A stretch of 31,471 bases of DNA from BP-133 sp040756995 (GCA_040756995.1 JBFLYK010000071.1:1-31471), one strand, 5' to 3'; positions 1 to 8,045 are shown, numbered from the stretch's first letter. Translations and numbers: made by a program. The notes: a model not told the origin generated them from the letters alone.

Positions 1-250
1 CACCGGACTTCTTGTTGTCGGCGGACTTCCTCTGGTCGGCCTTCTTCTCGTCGGCCTTCTTCTTCTCGTCCTTCTTCCCGTCCTCGTCCTTGGCCTTCTG
101 AGCTTCGACCTCCTCGGAGGTCGACATCGCCGAGTACGCCTTCGCTTCACGAGCGGTGTCGCCCTCGCCGTAGGCCAACGTCGGAACACCGGCAACGAGC
201 AGGGCACCAAGGAGCGCCGCACCGATCGCGGCCCTTCTGCTCCGGATCAT
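1..250 (-). CDS. Secreted Lys/Asp-rich protein, 5' part only (C-terminus off the left edge)
   Basis: The ATG at 250-248 opens a frame that runs off the left edge after 83 codons. Residues 1-27 form a classic Sec signal peptide: basic MIRSRR, a hydrophobic Ala/Leu/Val core, and a small-residue cleavage region ending near TLAYG. After about residue 48 the chain becomes a charged run of Lys, Asp, Glu and Ala with repeated KKADEKK-like units, likely a disordered or coiled-coil spacer ahead of a domain outside the window. An AAGGG Shine-Dalgarno sits about 6 nt before the ATG. In actinobacteria such spacers often precede NlpC/P60, Rpf or LysM domains, but none is visible here, so no function is assigned. 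The long leader upstream has several inverted repeats. Confidence 0.75.
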   Translation of the reverse strand, partial: MIRSRRAAIGAALLGALLVAGVPTLAYGEGDTAREAKAYSAMSTSEEVEAQKAKDEDGKKDEKKKADEKKADQRKSADNKKSG

Positions 251-465
251 GAAATCCCTTTCTCCCAAGGGGGGCTTGCCGGCCCGCCCCCAGGACGGGC
301 TCGACACGTTCTCGTCCCCAACCAGCCGAGGGTTATGTGTCGTATGGCCCAGAGATCCGCTACCGGCCCTTGATGGTCAGCGGACCCTTACTGAACTGCT
401 GGGCGGGATCTTACCCAAGAACGTGACACTCAGTGCAGAACGGCACTTCGCGACATAGGTGCCAT
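251..465 (-). promoter_or_regulatory. Structured 5' leader/intergenic region of the secreted-protein gene
   Basis: This roughly 390-bp gene-free stretch (251-644) carries nested inverted repeats when read toward the minus-strand secreted gene. One is a GC hairpin at 270-291 (6-bp arms, 10-nt loop) just before the ribosome binding site. Others are CGACAC/GTGTCG arms at 302-307 and 337-342 enclosing CTCG/CGAG, and a 6-bp pair at 356-361 and 379-384. I do not recognise a known riboswitch. In particular the ydaO/c-di-AMP consensus common before actinobacterial wall-hydrolase genes is not evident. It may simply be a structured UTR plus promoter. From 466 to 564 I see nothing specific. Confidence 0.3.
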
Positions 466-564
466 AGCGTACGCAGAGTGGGAAATCGCGCGAATCGCCG
501 CACGCTCCGCTGCTTCTCCGACGGAGAGCGGCTGAAGACCGGCACGCTCGCCACCGAGCGTCTG

Positions 565-592
565 AAAAAGGGACGACACATTCGTCCCTTTT
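565..592. terminator. Bidirectional Rho-independent terminator
   Basis: A perfect 11-bp inverted repeat, AAAAGGGACGA (566-576) and TCGTCCCTTTT (582-592), has a 5-nt loop. An A-run on one side and a T-run on the other allow it to stop transcription from either direction. It lies downstream of the tRNA-Pro/tRNA-Gly pair on the minus strand and separates it from the secreted-protein gene. Confidence 0.85.
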
Positions 593-644
593 CCCCGCCG
601 ATTTCTCAGCCGGCCCTCACCCCAGCGGCAGGCTGACGACTCAG

Positions 645-718
645 AGCGGGTGACCGGGCTCGAACCGGCGGCCTCCGACTTGGAAGGACGGCGCTCTAGC
701 CAACTGAGCTACACCCGC
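645..718 (-). tRNA. tRNA-Gly (UCC anticodon)
   Basis: The minus strand folds into a 74-nt cloverleaf: acceptor GCGGGTG/CACCCGC, D-stem GCTC/GAGC, anticodon loop CTTCCAA (anticodon UCC), T-loop TTCGAGC and discriminator U. CCA is not encoded. The anticodon stem is CCGTC/GTCGG, which leaves a U-U mismatch at pair 30-40 where A-U would complete the helix. It lies 34 bp downstream of tRNA-Pro on the same strand, probably in one transcript, and is followed by the terminator near 580. Confidence 0.93.
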
Positions 719-752
719 ACGCACCGGAACTCTAGCGAGCGCCGGCGATCCG

Positions 753-824
753 TCGGGGAGGGGGGATTTGAACCCCCGACCGCCTGCCCCCAAAGCAGGT
801 GCGCTACCACTGCGCCACTCCCCG
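753..824 (-). tRNA. tRNA-Pro (UGG anticodon)
   Basis: The minus strand folds into a 72-nt cloverleaf: acceptor CGGGGAG/CTCCCCG, D-stem GCGC/GCGC, anticodon stem CCTGC/GCAGG with loop TTTGGGG (anticodon UGG), T-stem GGGGG/CCCCC with loop TTCAAAT, and discriminator A. CCA is not encoded. All stems pair perfectly. It is the first tRNA of a two-tRNA unit with tRNA-Gly. Confidence 0.96.
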
Positions 825-987
825 TTCCCTCCAGAGTACCGGTCACCCAGTCGCCGGCCCCGGCCGAATACCATCGGGGCCCGCACATTAAGCCAATGAC
901 CAGCGTCTTCGAGGGTCCCGAGCGACACCTCGGAGGGTCGGGAAGGCTTCAATAGGCCGTGGCGATTTACGGCAAAGCCGTCGCGGT

Positions 988-1665
988 TCAGGCTCGACGC
1001 GGTGAATCGAGTCCGCTGCGGTTCAATACGCCGATGTCAGCGGCGTAGCGGAAGAGTTCCGCTCTGGTGCGGAACCCGAGCTTCCCGAACAGCCGGGCCC
1101 GGCGCGACTCCACTGTGCGCAGGCTCACGCCGAGCAGGCGGGCCACCTCGGCGTTGGTGTGCCCGAGGGCCAGGAGCCGCAGCACGGCCAGCTCGTCGTC
1201 GCGCAACACGCTCGACCGGCCGGACGGTGAACCCGCCGTCGCCAGCTGGGCGCCCAGCGCCGGCTGGAGATAGCGCCGTCCCTCGGCCACCGATCGCACC
1301 GCATCGACGAGCTCCAGGGCCGCGGCGTCCTTCGTCAGGTAGCCGACCGCGCCGGCCCGCAGCGCCAGGGCCGCGGCGTTGACGTCGTCGACCATCGACA
1401 GGATCAGGACGTTGGCCGCCGGAGCATGGCTGCGGACGGCCGTCACGACCTGCTCCCCCGAGGCGTCGGGGAGAATCAGATCGGCGACCACGACGTCGTA
1501 GTCGACCGGATGGGTGACGAACTCGGCGATGCTCGGCGATTCGCCCACCACCACCAGATCCGGTTCGTCGTCGAGCAGGAGCCGTACGCCGGCCCGCACC
1601 ACCGTGTGGTCGTCGAGGATGAAGACGCGCCGGGGGCGGGAAGAGTCGGTGAGGTCGACGGTCAT
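988..1665 (-). CDS. NarL/FixJ-family response regulator
   Basis: This 225-residue protein has a complete receiver: acidic pair D18-D19, phospho-acceptor D62 in the VVVADLILPD strand, and the conserved Lys in YLTKD at 112. A LuxR-type HTH follows at about 157-210 (LRDDELAVLRLLALGHTNAEV, then SLRTVESRRARLFGKLG), typical of DNA-binding regulators phosphorylated by NarX/DesK-type kinases. Its ATG at 1665 overlaps the kinase stop (ATGA), so the two are translationally coupled and this is very likely the kinase's cognate output. It is the last gene of a three-gene minus-strand operon. Target genes cannot be read from sequence. Confidence 0.95.
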   Translation of the reverse strand: MTVDLTDSSRPRRVFILDDHTVVRAGVRLLLDDEPDLVVVGESPSIAEFVTHPVDYDVVVADLILPDASGEQVVTAVRSHAPAANVLILSMVDDVNAAALALRAGAVGYLTKDAAALELVDAVRSVAEGRRYLQPALGAQLATAGSPSGRSSVLRDDELAVLRLLALGHTNAEVARLLGVSLRTVESRRARLFGKLGFRTRAELFRYAADIGVLNRSGLDSPRRA

Positions 1666-3119
1666 GGCCGGCCCCCGGGCGAGCGGACGGCGACGCCGTC
1701 ACGGCCGATCGGAGGACTTCCGGGGGGCGGGACGGGCAGCGTGGCGCGCACCACAGTCCCCTTACCGGGGACCGACTCGATTTCGAGTGTGCCGTCGAGG
1801 AGGCGGGCTCGTTCCTCCATGCAGAGAAGCCCCATACCGCTGCCCGGAGTGAGCGCCCGGCGTTCCGGTTCGAACCCCGCACCGTCATCCTCGATGACGA
1901 CCGTCAGCCTGTCATCGCGGTGGCTCAACGAGATCGTCACCCCCCGAGCCGTGGCGTGACGCATGACGTTTGTCAGTGCTTCCTCCACGATCTTGTAGAC
2001 CGCCCCCTCGATCCGAACGGGGAAGTGCGTCTCGATCTCGCCGATGATGTCGATCGCCAAGCCGGTGCGCGAACCGATGTCGGCCGCCAACGACCGCAAC
2101 GACGCCGCCAGCCCTTCGGGCGGAGCGACCGAGGCCCGCAGCGACCAGGCCAGCGAACGGGTCGTCGCCAGTGCCTCATCGGCCAGCACGCGCAAAGCGG
2201 CGAGGCGGCGGCGCTGATGCCCGTTCAGCTCGCCCTCGATCGACCGGGCGAAGAGGCTGAGCGACGTGAGGATCTGGCCCAATCCGTCGTGCAGCTCCCG
2301 GGCGAAGTAGGCCCGCTCGTCGGGCTGGGGATCGAGAATCCGCACCTCCGACCGGCCGACGTCGTCGGCGTTGCCGATGCGGGCGTTCACCCGGATCACA
2401 CCCGGCTGGTGCTCGAGCAGGTTGATGGCCACGGCATCAACCGGCCACCAGGCACCGTCCCGATCCCGGAACCGTAGCGTGGGTAGGGCCACCGGCACCC
2501 CGGGCTGGAGGATGACCGCGTGCAGAGCCGCTTTGGCCCGGGCGCGATCGGCGGGGTGGATGAGGTCGAGTGTGGCCACGCTCTGCAGCTCCTCAGGGCT
2601 CCAACCGAACAACTGGACGACCGGGCTGACGCCGACGAGGCGCCCCTCCCGATCGCAGGTGAAATCCACCACCGGCTGGTGTTCCAGACTCGGTGGGAAC
2701 GGTGCCGACGGCGACGTCTCGACGTCGAGAACCTGGACGAAGAAGCACAGGTCCGCTCCGGTTTCGTCCCGCAGCATCGTCGTCGCCACCAGCATCGGGA
2801 TCACGGCGCCATCGGCAGCGATTCCCCGGGCCCAGATGCGAAAGCCCCGCAGCACCCCGGAGCGGGCCTCGTCCAGGGCGGCCCGCACCGATTCCCAGTC
2901 GTCGGGATGGGTCACGTCCTCCACGACCAGGCCGGCGAGTTCGGCCTCGGTGCGACCGAGCAGCCGGCACATGGCGGCATTGGCCCGCAGAAAGCGGAGC
3001 TCCGGTGTGAGCAGCGCCATTTCCGTCACGGCTTCCCGAAACGCCGCCTCCAGGACCGGCCCGATCGGCAGGGCCGTGTCGGAGACCTCGAGGTCGGGAT
3101 CGGGCGCCACGAAGATCAC
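1662..3119 (-). CDS. PAS-PAS sensor histidine kinase, HisKA_3 (NarX/DesK) type
   Basis: I chose the GTG at 3119 because it overlaps the preceding regulator's TGA as GTGA; the frame stays open upstream only as an overlap with that gene. This gives 485 residues. Two PAS folds lie at about 25-133 (LTPELRFLRANAAMCRLLG) and 145-250 (FTCDREGRLVGVSP). The HisKA_3 dimerisation helix follows, with phospho-acceptor H277 in ARELHDGLGQ. The HATPase domain has its N-box around N384 (EEALTNVMRHA), DDGAGF at 411-416 and GSGMGL at 426-431. There are no transmembrane segments, so it is a soluble sensor; the PAS ligand (redox, gas or small molecule) is unknown. It should autophosphorylate H277 and pass phosphate to the downstream NarL-type regulator, whose ATG overlaps its stop. 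Confidence 0.93.
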   Translation of the reverse strand: MIFVAPDPDLEVSDTALPIGPVLEAAFREAVTEMALLTPELRFLRANAAMCRLLGRTEAELAGLVVEDVTHPDDWESVRAALDEARSGVLRGFRIWARGIAADGAVIPMLVATTMLRDETGADLCFFVQVLDVETSPSAPFPPSLEHQPVVDFTCDREGRLVGVSPVVQLFGWSPEELQSVATLDLIHPADRARAKAALHAVILQPGVPVALPTLRFRDRDGAWWPVDAVAINLLEHQPGVIRVNARIGNADDVGRSEVRILDPQPDERAYFARELHDGLGQILTSLSLFARSIEGELNGHQRRRLAALRVLADEALATTRSLAWSLRASVAPPEGLAASLRSLAADIGSRTGLAIDIIGEIETHFPVRIEGAVYKIVEEALTNVMRHATARGVTISLSHRDDRLTVVIEDDGAGFEPERRALTPGSGMGLLCMEERARLLDGTLEIESVPGKGTVVRATLPVPPPGSPPIGRDGVAVRSPGGRP

Positions 3120-3850
3120 GGATCGAACCGGTAACCGACTCCGCGCACTGTGCGGAGCCACCGGGGACGGTCGCGGTCGGCTTCGAGCTTCACCCGCAGA
3201 CGACGGATGTGTTCGGTGACGGTGGCCGGACTCTGCCACGACCCCGAAGAACCCCAGACCTGTTCGAGCAGTTCGGTTCTGGAGAAGACCCGGCGCGGGG
3301 ACGACACCAGCCGGGCGAGAAGATCGAACTCCAGAGGCGTGGTCTCGACGAGGCGGCCGTTGAGGCGCACCTCCCGCTCGGCGAGGTGGACCGACAGATT
3401 GCCGAAGACGAGCGGGGCCGATCGCCCCGGCCGCCGGCAACGCCGAAGGACCGACCGGATGCGGGCCGGCACCTCTCCCTTTTCGAAGGGTTCCACCACG
3501 AAGTCGTCGGCGCCGAGATCGAGGGCCATCACGGCCTGCGAACGGGAACCGGCTGCAGCCACGAAGACGACAGGCACGCCGCTCTGTCGGCGAACGCTGA
3601 CCAGCGTGTCGATTCCGGCGTCGGCGGAGTCAGTGGCGTCGATCACCACCACGTCGGCATTGTCGACGGTGTCAGCGGATTGGGGAAGCGCTCCGGGCAT
3701 GACATGGAGCTGTTCATCACGATCGAGAGCCCGAATCAACTCCGGGCGCAGGGCACCGGTGGGCGACAACAAGAGCAGGCTGGCGGGTAGCGACCCGACT
3801 TCGAATTCGGATTCCCCGGGGGCTCGGGGATGTCCCCCGAGATAAATCAT
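3116..3850 (-). CDS. OmpR-like winged-helix regulator with degenerate (pseudo) receiver
   Basis: This 244-residue protein has a receiver-like fold at about 22-138 and an OmpR/PhoB winged helix at about 147-243 (LVFGNLSVHLAEREVRLNG, TPLEFDLLARL, RTVRGVGYRF). The receiver lacks key residues. The usual acidic pair after strand 1 is replaced by LSP (28-30), and the Lys of the KPF motif is Glu (E120 in DDFVVEPF). D71 remains at the normal phospho-acceptor place. Phosphorylation by the standard chemistry is therefore doubtful, and it may act as a phosphorylation-independent or ligand-controlled regulator. It is the first gene of the operon, starts at ATG 3850 with a GGGGAG ribosome binding site, and is coupled to the kinase by a GTGA overlap. 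It may autoregulate the operon or the divergent hydrolase gene. Confidence 0.9.
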   Translation of the reverse strand: MIYLGGHPRAPGESEFEVGSLPASLLLLSPTGALRPELIRALDRDEQLHVMPGALPQSADTVDNADVVVIDATDSADAGIDTLVSVRRQSGVPVVFVAAAGSRSQAVMALDLGADDFVVEPFEKGEVPARIRSVLRRCRRPGRSAPLVFGNLSVHLAEREVRLNGRLVETTPLEFDLLARLVSSPRRVFSRTELLEQVWGSSGSWQSPATVTEHIRRLRVKLEADRDRPRWLRTVRGVGYRFDP

Positions 3851-3974
3851 TTCGGCCCGTCTCCCCGTCGGTGAAGTGAATATCCCGCGTCTGGTCCTTT
3901 GTCATCGTAGTGATCCGCATGCAGCGTGGGACAGAACCCCGAACACCGACATTCACAGTAATCGCCGAAGATTT

Positions 3975-3991
3975 TTGCGGGAAAACCGCAA
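3975..3991. promoter_or_regulatory. Palindrome TTGCGG-N5-CCGCAA in divergent intergenic region
   Basis: A perfect 6-bp inverted repeat with a 5-nt spacer lies in the 280-bp gap between the divergent OmpR-like regulator and the metallo-hydrolase. Its placement suits an operator for either gene, for instance for the winged-helix regulator. It could also be a small hairpin. No clear -35/-10 pair was found in the rest of 3851-4130. Confidence 0.3.
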
Positions 3992-4130
3992 TAGCCCATT
4001 GACCGTGCCACGATCTGGAAGACGGACAGCCGACACGGTCATGACGCGCCCTTTGCCGCGAGGCGGACGAAACGCCCGTTTTTCGCCGACCGGCCAGGGG
4101 GCCGCTCACGGGCCTCCTAGAGTCGGCGCC

Positions 4131-4928
4131 ATGCGAGTCGGCGCTCTCGAGATCAGCCCCGTCCCCGACGGCTGGGCCCGCATGCCCGCCACCGAGCTGC
4201 TCCGCTTCACCGGCGGTCGCGACGATCCATGGCTGCCCCACGACGATTTCATCAACGCCGACGGCACGATCGATCTGTCGTTGGGGGGATTCCTGGTCCG
4301 GACGGGCGACCGGGTCGTGCTCATCGACGCCGGCGCCGGACGGATCCAGAACGACGTGTACCACGGCGGTCAGCTGCTCGAGAGCCTGGCGGCGCTCGGA
4401 CTCAGCCCGGATGAGGTGACCGACGTGGTGTTCACGCACCTGCACTTCGATCACGTGGGCTGGGCCACCCAGAAGGGCACGGTCGTCTTTCCCCGGGCCA
4501 CCTTCCGCTGCCACGCCGCCGACTGGGACCATTTCGTGGCCGGGCCCACTCCGGAGGCGGGGTCCGTCCGCAAGCTTTCGCCGCTGACCGACCGGCTCGA
4601 AACCTTCGGAGAGGACACGACCGTGGCCCCCGGCGTCACGGTGCGCCACGCCCCGGGGCACACCCCCGGCTCGGCGGTGATCGTCGTCGCCGACGGAACG
4701 GAGCGGGCGCTGCTGCTGGGCGACGTCGTGCACTGCCCGGTGGAGCTCATGGAGAACGAGTGGGAAGCGGTGGTCGACGTCGACCCCACCCTGGCCCGCC
4801 AGACCCGGGAGGCGCTGGCCAAGGAACTGGAGGGCAGCGACGTCCCGGTGGCGGCCGCGCACTTCCCGGGGCTGCGCTTCGGCCGTCTGTTGTCCGGCAC
4901 CGGCCGCCGCCACTGGACGTTCTCCTAG
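4131..4928 (+). CDS. Metallo-beta-lactamase-fold hydrolase
   Basis: From ATG 4131 the protein has 265 residues; the open frame continues 5' but only as non-conserved sequence in the intergenic region. The fold's metal ligands are present: H103-x-H105-x-D107-H108 in THLHFDHVG, H177 in APGHTPGS, D198 in LLLGDVV and H244 in AAHFPG. The layout is that of the AHL-lactonase/methyl-parathion-hydrolase branch (binuclear Zn, ester, lactone or phosphotriester hydrolysis). The substrate cannot be named. There is no signal peptide, so it is cytosolic. It converges on the helicase gene, and the two TAG stops share the same CTAG, leaving no room for a terminator. TAGAGT just upstream (4118-4123) may be a -10 box giving a nearly leaderless mRNA. 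Confidence 0.9.
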   Translation: MRVGALEISPVPDGWARMPATELLRFTGGRDDPWLPHDDFINADGTIDLSLGGFLVRTGDRVVLIDAGAGRIQNDVYHGGQLLESLAALGLSPDEVTDVVFTHLHFDHVGWATQKGTVVFPRATFRCHAADWDHFVAGPTPEAGSVRKLSPLTDRLETFGEDTTVAPGVTVRHAPGHTPGSAVIVVADGTERALLLGDVVHCPVELMENEWEAVVDVDPTLARQTREALAKELEGSDVPVAAAHFPGLRFGRLLSGTGRRHWTFS

Positions 4929-7261
4929 GCGGACGCCTCCTCGAAGCCGACGGCGTCGCCGGCCGGCGGTTGCAGCTCGTCCATCTCCTTGGGCAGCGGC
5001 TGGGTGTGGACCACGCCCAGCCGGCGGGTGGCCCGGGTCAGCGCCACGTACAGGTCGCTCATCCCCCGCTCCGACTGCGCCACGATCACCGCCGGTTCGA
5101 CCACGATCACACCGTCGAACTCCAGCCCCTTGGTCTCGCCCACGTCGAGGACGGCCACGATCCCGTCCAGCGGGGCGGAGTGGTCTCCCACCGAGGTGTC
5201 CGGCAGGGCGGCCGCCAGTTCCTTGGCCAGGCGCTCGGCCTCGGTGGTGGGGGCGATGACCGCCAGACGCCCGTCGCCGATCTCGGCCAGTTCCCGGCGC
5301 ACGGCGTCGGCGACGGCCGGCACCACTTCGTCGGGGGTCGTCTGCACCGCCCACGGCGGCACGCCCTCTTCCCGCATCGAACGGGGGGGCACGACCCCGG
5401 GGGCGGCGCTGGCCAGCACGGCCGTGGCCACTTCCATGATCTCGGCCGGGGTGCGGTAGTTGACGGTGAGCTCGGCCTGCCGCCAGCGGTTGGGGGCGTG
5501 GCGGTCGAAGATCTCGGCCCAGCTCGCCGGGCCCCAGGAGGCCCCGGTCTGGGCCAGGTCGCCGACCACGGTCATCGACTTGCTCGGGCAGCGGCGGAAC
5601 AGCACCCGCCAGGCCATGGGTGACAGCTCCTGCGCCTCGTCGACGATGACGTGGCCGAACTCCCAGGTGCGGTCGAGGCGGGCCCGCTCCGCCACCGACA
5701 GGACCGTCTCCTCGCCGGCGTAGCGCTCGGCCAGCAGCTCGGGGTCGATGGGCATGTCGAGGCGCAGCCCCTCAAGGACGGCCCGGGCGAACCGCACGCC
5801 GCGCCGGCGCCGACCGGCCCGGCGGCGGGCGGCCCGGCGCGCCCGCCCGGGCGGCACGCCGAGGAGTTCGGCCGCCTCGTCGAGCAGCGGGACGTCCTCC
5901 ACCGACCAGTCGACGGTGGCCAGGTCGCGTGACCGCTCCCGGTGCAGCGCCTCCCGTTCGTCGGGCTTGAGCACCGACCCGCCGGCCGAGTTGACCAGCG
6001 CCGGGGTCCCGAACAGGTCGTTGAGCAGCTCGGCGGCCGACAGCAGTGGCCAGATGCGTTCCATGGCGAAGCGGAAATCGCGGGACCGGCGGAGCTCGTC
6101 CCAGGCCTCGTCGAGTTCGTCGGGTTCCGGTTCGGCGCCCCGGAGCTCGGTGAGCCCCGTCCGCACCTGGTCGACGAGGGAGAGGAGCAGGAGGCGCTCG
6201 ACCGTCTCCCGGGCCGGGTTGTGAGGTCGACTGCTGCGCCGGCCCGCGTCCCGGGCCCGCTGGCAGGTGGCCCGGTCGAGCACCAGGTCGAGCTTGTCGT
6301 AGGACAGGTGCAGATCCTCCCGGGGCACACGCTGACGGTCGGCCACCGCCCGGCGCAGCACCTTGACCATCCGCAGGTCGCTCTTGACCCGGGCGGTGGC
6401 CGGCCGGTCGTGCCGGCGGGCCGTCACGCCGGGGTAGAGCTCGCCGGGGGTGGCCAGGAGGACGCCGGTCTCGCCCAGCGACGGGAGGACCTGCTCGATG
6501 TAGCGGAGGAACACGGCATTGGGCCCGACGACGAGGACGCCGGTGCCGGCGAGGCGGGCCCGGTGGGTGTAGAGGAGATAGGCGGCCCGGTGGAGGGCCA
6601 CCGCGGTCTTGCCGGTGCCGGGCCCGCCCTCGACCACCAGCACGCCGGCGAGATCGGAGCGGATGACGCGATCCTGTTCGGCCTGGATCGTGGCCACGAT
6701 GTCGCCCATCCGGCCGGTGCGGCCCTTCCGCAGGGCGGCCAGCAGAGCGGCGTCGCCGTGGAGGGTGGCCTGTTCCGTCTCGGACAGGGCGTCGAGGTCG
6801 AACACCTCGTCGTCGAGGCCCACCACTTCCCGGCCGTGGGTCAGGAGGTGGCGACGGCGGACGACCCCCTGCGGATCGGCGGCGGTGGCCCGGTAGAAGG
6901 GCTGGGCCGCCGGCGCCCGCCAGTCGACCAGGAGCGGCTCGTAGTCGGCTTCCGACAATCCGAGGCGGCCGACGTGGTAGCGGGCGCCGTCGCCCATGTC
7001 GAGCCGGCCGAAGCAGAGCGGCAGGTCGCCGATGTCGAGGGCGGCCAGCCGGTTCTCGAGGTTGGTGGCCAGGGCGTCGCGTTCCTGACGCCACTGGTGG
7101 GTGCCGCCCGGCGAACCCCGCACGCGCCCGAGCTCGGCCGAGAGCTTGGCCCGCACCTCGTCGAGGCGGGTGTAGAGGCGCTCGACGTAGGCGCGCTCCG
7201 CCTCGAGGTCGTCGGTCCGGGCCCTGGCCGGCCCCCCGGAAGCTGCGTCGGGCAAGTCCAC
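4925..7261 (-). CDS. HelD-like superfamily 1 helicase (RNA polymerase recycling/rescue factor)
   Basis: The protein has 778 residues from GTG 7261; another GTG at 7318 would add 19 residues that look non-conserved. Taking that longer form for numbering, it has an N-terminal coiled coil (about 36-66), Walker A GGPGTGKT (231-238), a long insertion (about 300-540), Walker B VIVDEAQE (D560-E561), VGDLAQTG (585-592), NYRTP (620-624), GETKGLEFD (727-735) and LYVALTRATRRL (756-767). The coiled coil plus the SDLAGVLVVEGGPGTGKT context and length match actinobacterial HelD, which pries RNA polymerase open and removes stalled nucleic acid in an ATP-dependent way. Some HelR relatives also displace rifamycins; nothing here proves that. 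UvrD/PcrA is unlikely given the N-terminal arm. Confidence 0.88.
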   Translation of the reverse strand: MDLPDAASGGPARARTDDLEAERAYVERLYTRLDEVRAKLSAELGRVRGSPGGTHQWRQERDALATNLENRLAALDIGDLPLCFGRLDMGDGARYHVGRLGLSEADYEPLLVDWRAPAAQPFYRATAADPQGVVRRRHLLTHGREVVGLDDEVFDLDALSETEQATLHGDAALLAALRKGRTGRMGDIVATIQAEQDRVIRSDLAGVLVVEGGPGTGKTAVALHRAAYLLYTHRARLAGTGVLVVGPNAVFLRYIEQVLPSLGETGVLLATPGELYPGVTARRHDRPATARVKSDLRMVKVLRRAVADRQRVPREDLHLSYDKLDLVLDRATCQRARDAGRRSSRPHNPARETVERLLLLSLVDQVRTGLTELRGAEPEPDELDEAWDELRRSRDFRFAMERIWPLLSAAELLNDLFGTPALVNSAGGSVLKPDEREALHRERSRDLATVDWSVEDVPLLDEAAELLGVPPGRARRAARRRAGRRRRGVRFARAVLEGLRLDMPIDPELLAERYAGEETVLSVAERARLDRTWEFGHVIVDEAQELSPMAWRVLFRRCPSKSMTVVGDLAQTGASWGPASWAEIFDRHAPNRWRQAELTVNYRTPAEIMEVATAVLASAAPGVVPPRSMREEGVPPWAVQTTPDEVVPAVADAVRRELAEIGDGRLAVIAPTTEAERLAKELAAALPDTSVGDHSAPLDGIVAVLDVGETKGLEFDGVIVVEPAVIVAQSERGMSDLYVALTRATRRLGVVHTQPLPKEMDELQPPAGDAVGFEEASA

Positions 7262-7449
7262 CTCCGCGCGCCCTGTCGAAACCAGAACAGATAAGACTGC
7301 CAGCTCGAACGGCCCCACGGGTCCGCGGCCCGCTTGCTCTCCGGCCGGAAGGTGACCATCGTTAGGGAACGGAAGACGCCGGGCCCGTCCCGATGTTGTG
7401 CGGGGGGTAACCGTTCGATCTGTCCATCCGGCACGAGGAGATCCGTTCC

Positions 7450-7941
7450 ATGAGCGAGAACGACCGTCAGAAGCGCATGTCCATCGTGTGCTGGAGCGGA
7501 GACCTGGACCGGGTGTGGCCCGTCCTGATCCTCTCCACCACCGCCGCCGCCTCCGGGCTCCAGGTCAACGTCTTCTTCACCTTCTGGGGACTGCGCGTCC
7601 TCCAGCGCAACGACGTGCGGGTGACGGGCAAGAACTGGATGCAGAAGGGCGAGTCCCTGGTCGACCGCGGCGGCACCGACCACCTGAAGCTGGGCAAGAT
7701 CCACTTCGGCGGTGCCGGCACGAAGATGATCAAGAAGCTGGCCGACTCCTACAACGTCGCCTCGCCCACCGAGCTCCTCGAGATGGCCAAGGACCTCGGC
7801 GTCAACCTGTACCCCTGCCAGATGACGATGGACCTGTACGGGTTCACCAAGGAGGACTTCATCGACGGGCTCGGCGCGCCGATGGGGGCCGCCAGCTTCA
7901 TCGACATGGCAGCCGACTCCGACATCACGCTGTTCATCTGA
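7450..7941 (+). CDS. DsrE2-like (DsrE/DsrF/DrsH family) sulfur-carrier/peroxiredoxin-family protein
   Basis: This 163-residue protein starts with a good GAGGAG ribosome binding site 9 nt upstream. Family hallmarks are the N-terminal strand MSIVCWSGDLDRVWPVL, then VFFTFWGLRVL (41-51), a Lys-rich amphipathic middle, ELLEMAKDLGVNL, and the cysteine motif YPCQMTMDLYGF with C123, the likely persulfide-carrying residue. C14 is a second cysteine. DsrE2 proteins shuttle sulfane sulfur with TusA and rhodanese partners and may be membrane-associated. The TusA-like gene 124 bp downstream on the same strand strongly supports a sulfur-trafficking role. No dsrAB or hdr genes are in the window. Confidence 0.9.
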   Translation: MSENDRQKRMSIVCWSGDLDRVWPVLILSTTAAASGLQVNVFFTFWGLRVLQRNDVRVTGKNWMQKGESLVDRGGTDHLKLGKIHFGGAGTKMIKKLADSYNVASPTELLEMAKDLGVNLYPCQMTMDLYGFTKEDFIDGLGAPMGAASFIDMAADSDITLFI

Positions 7942-8019
7942 CGCTGTCCACCTGGGGCGGCGAGCGGCGGCTCCCGAGAAATTTCCGGCGGCGGGAAGAA
8001 CCCGCCAGCGGAATGTGTT

Positions 8020-8045
8020 AATTTCCGATAAGGAAGTCGGAAATT
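8020..8045. promoter_or_regulatory. Perfect 9-bp palindrome upstream of the TusA-like gene (putative operator)
   Basis: AATTTCCGA (8020-8028) and TCGGAAATT (8037-8045) are separated by 8 nt. The element is AT-rich in very GC-rich surroundings and ends about 20 nt before the TusA-like start. A related half-site, AATTTCCGG, occurs about 40 bp upstream near 7979. It fits a dimeric regulator site. The Rrf2 gene at 14391-14858 is a candidate partner, but that link is speculative. Confidence 0.45.

Noticed and set aside
251..465. ydaO/c-di-AMP riboswitch in the leader of the secreted protein
   Set aside because: The conserved sequence blocks of that class could not be found on the minus strand; only generic hairpins are seen.
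3717..5354. 545-codon minus-strand frame over the metallo-hydrolase gene
   Set aside because: It overlaps a plus-strand protein with complete metal-binding motifs and has no recognisable domain of its own.
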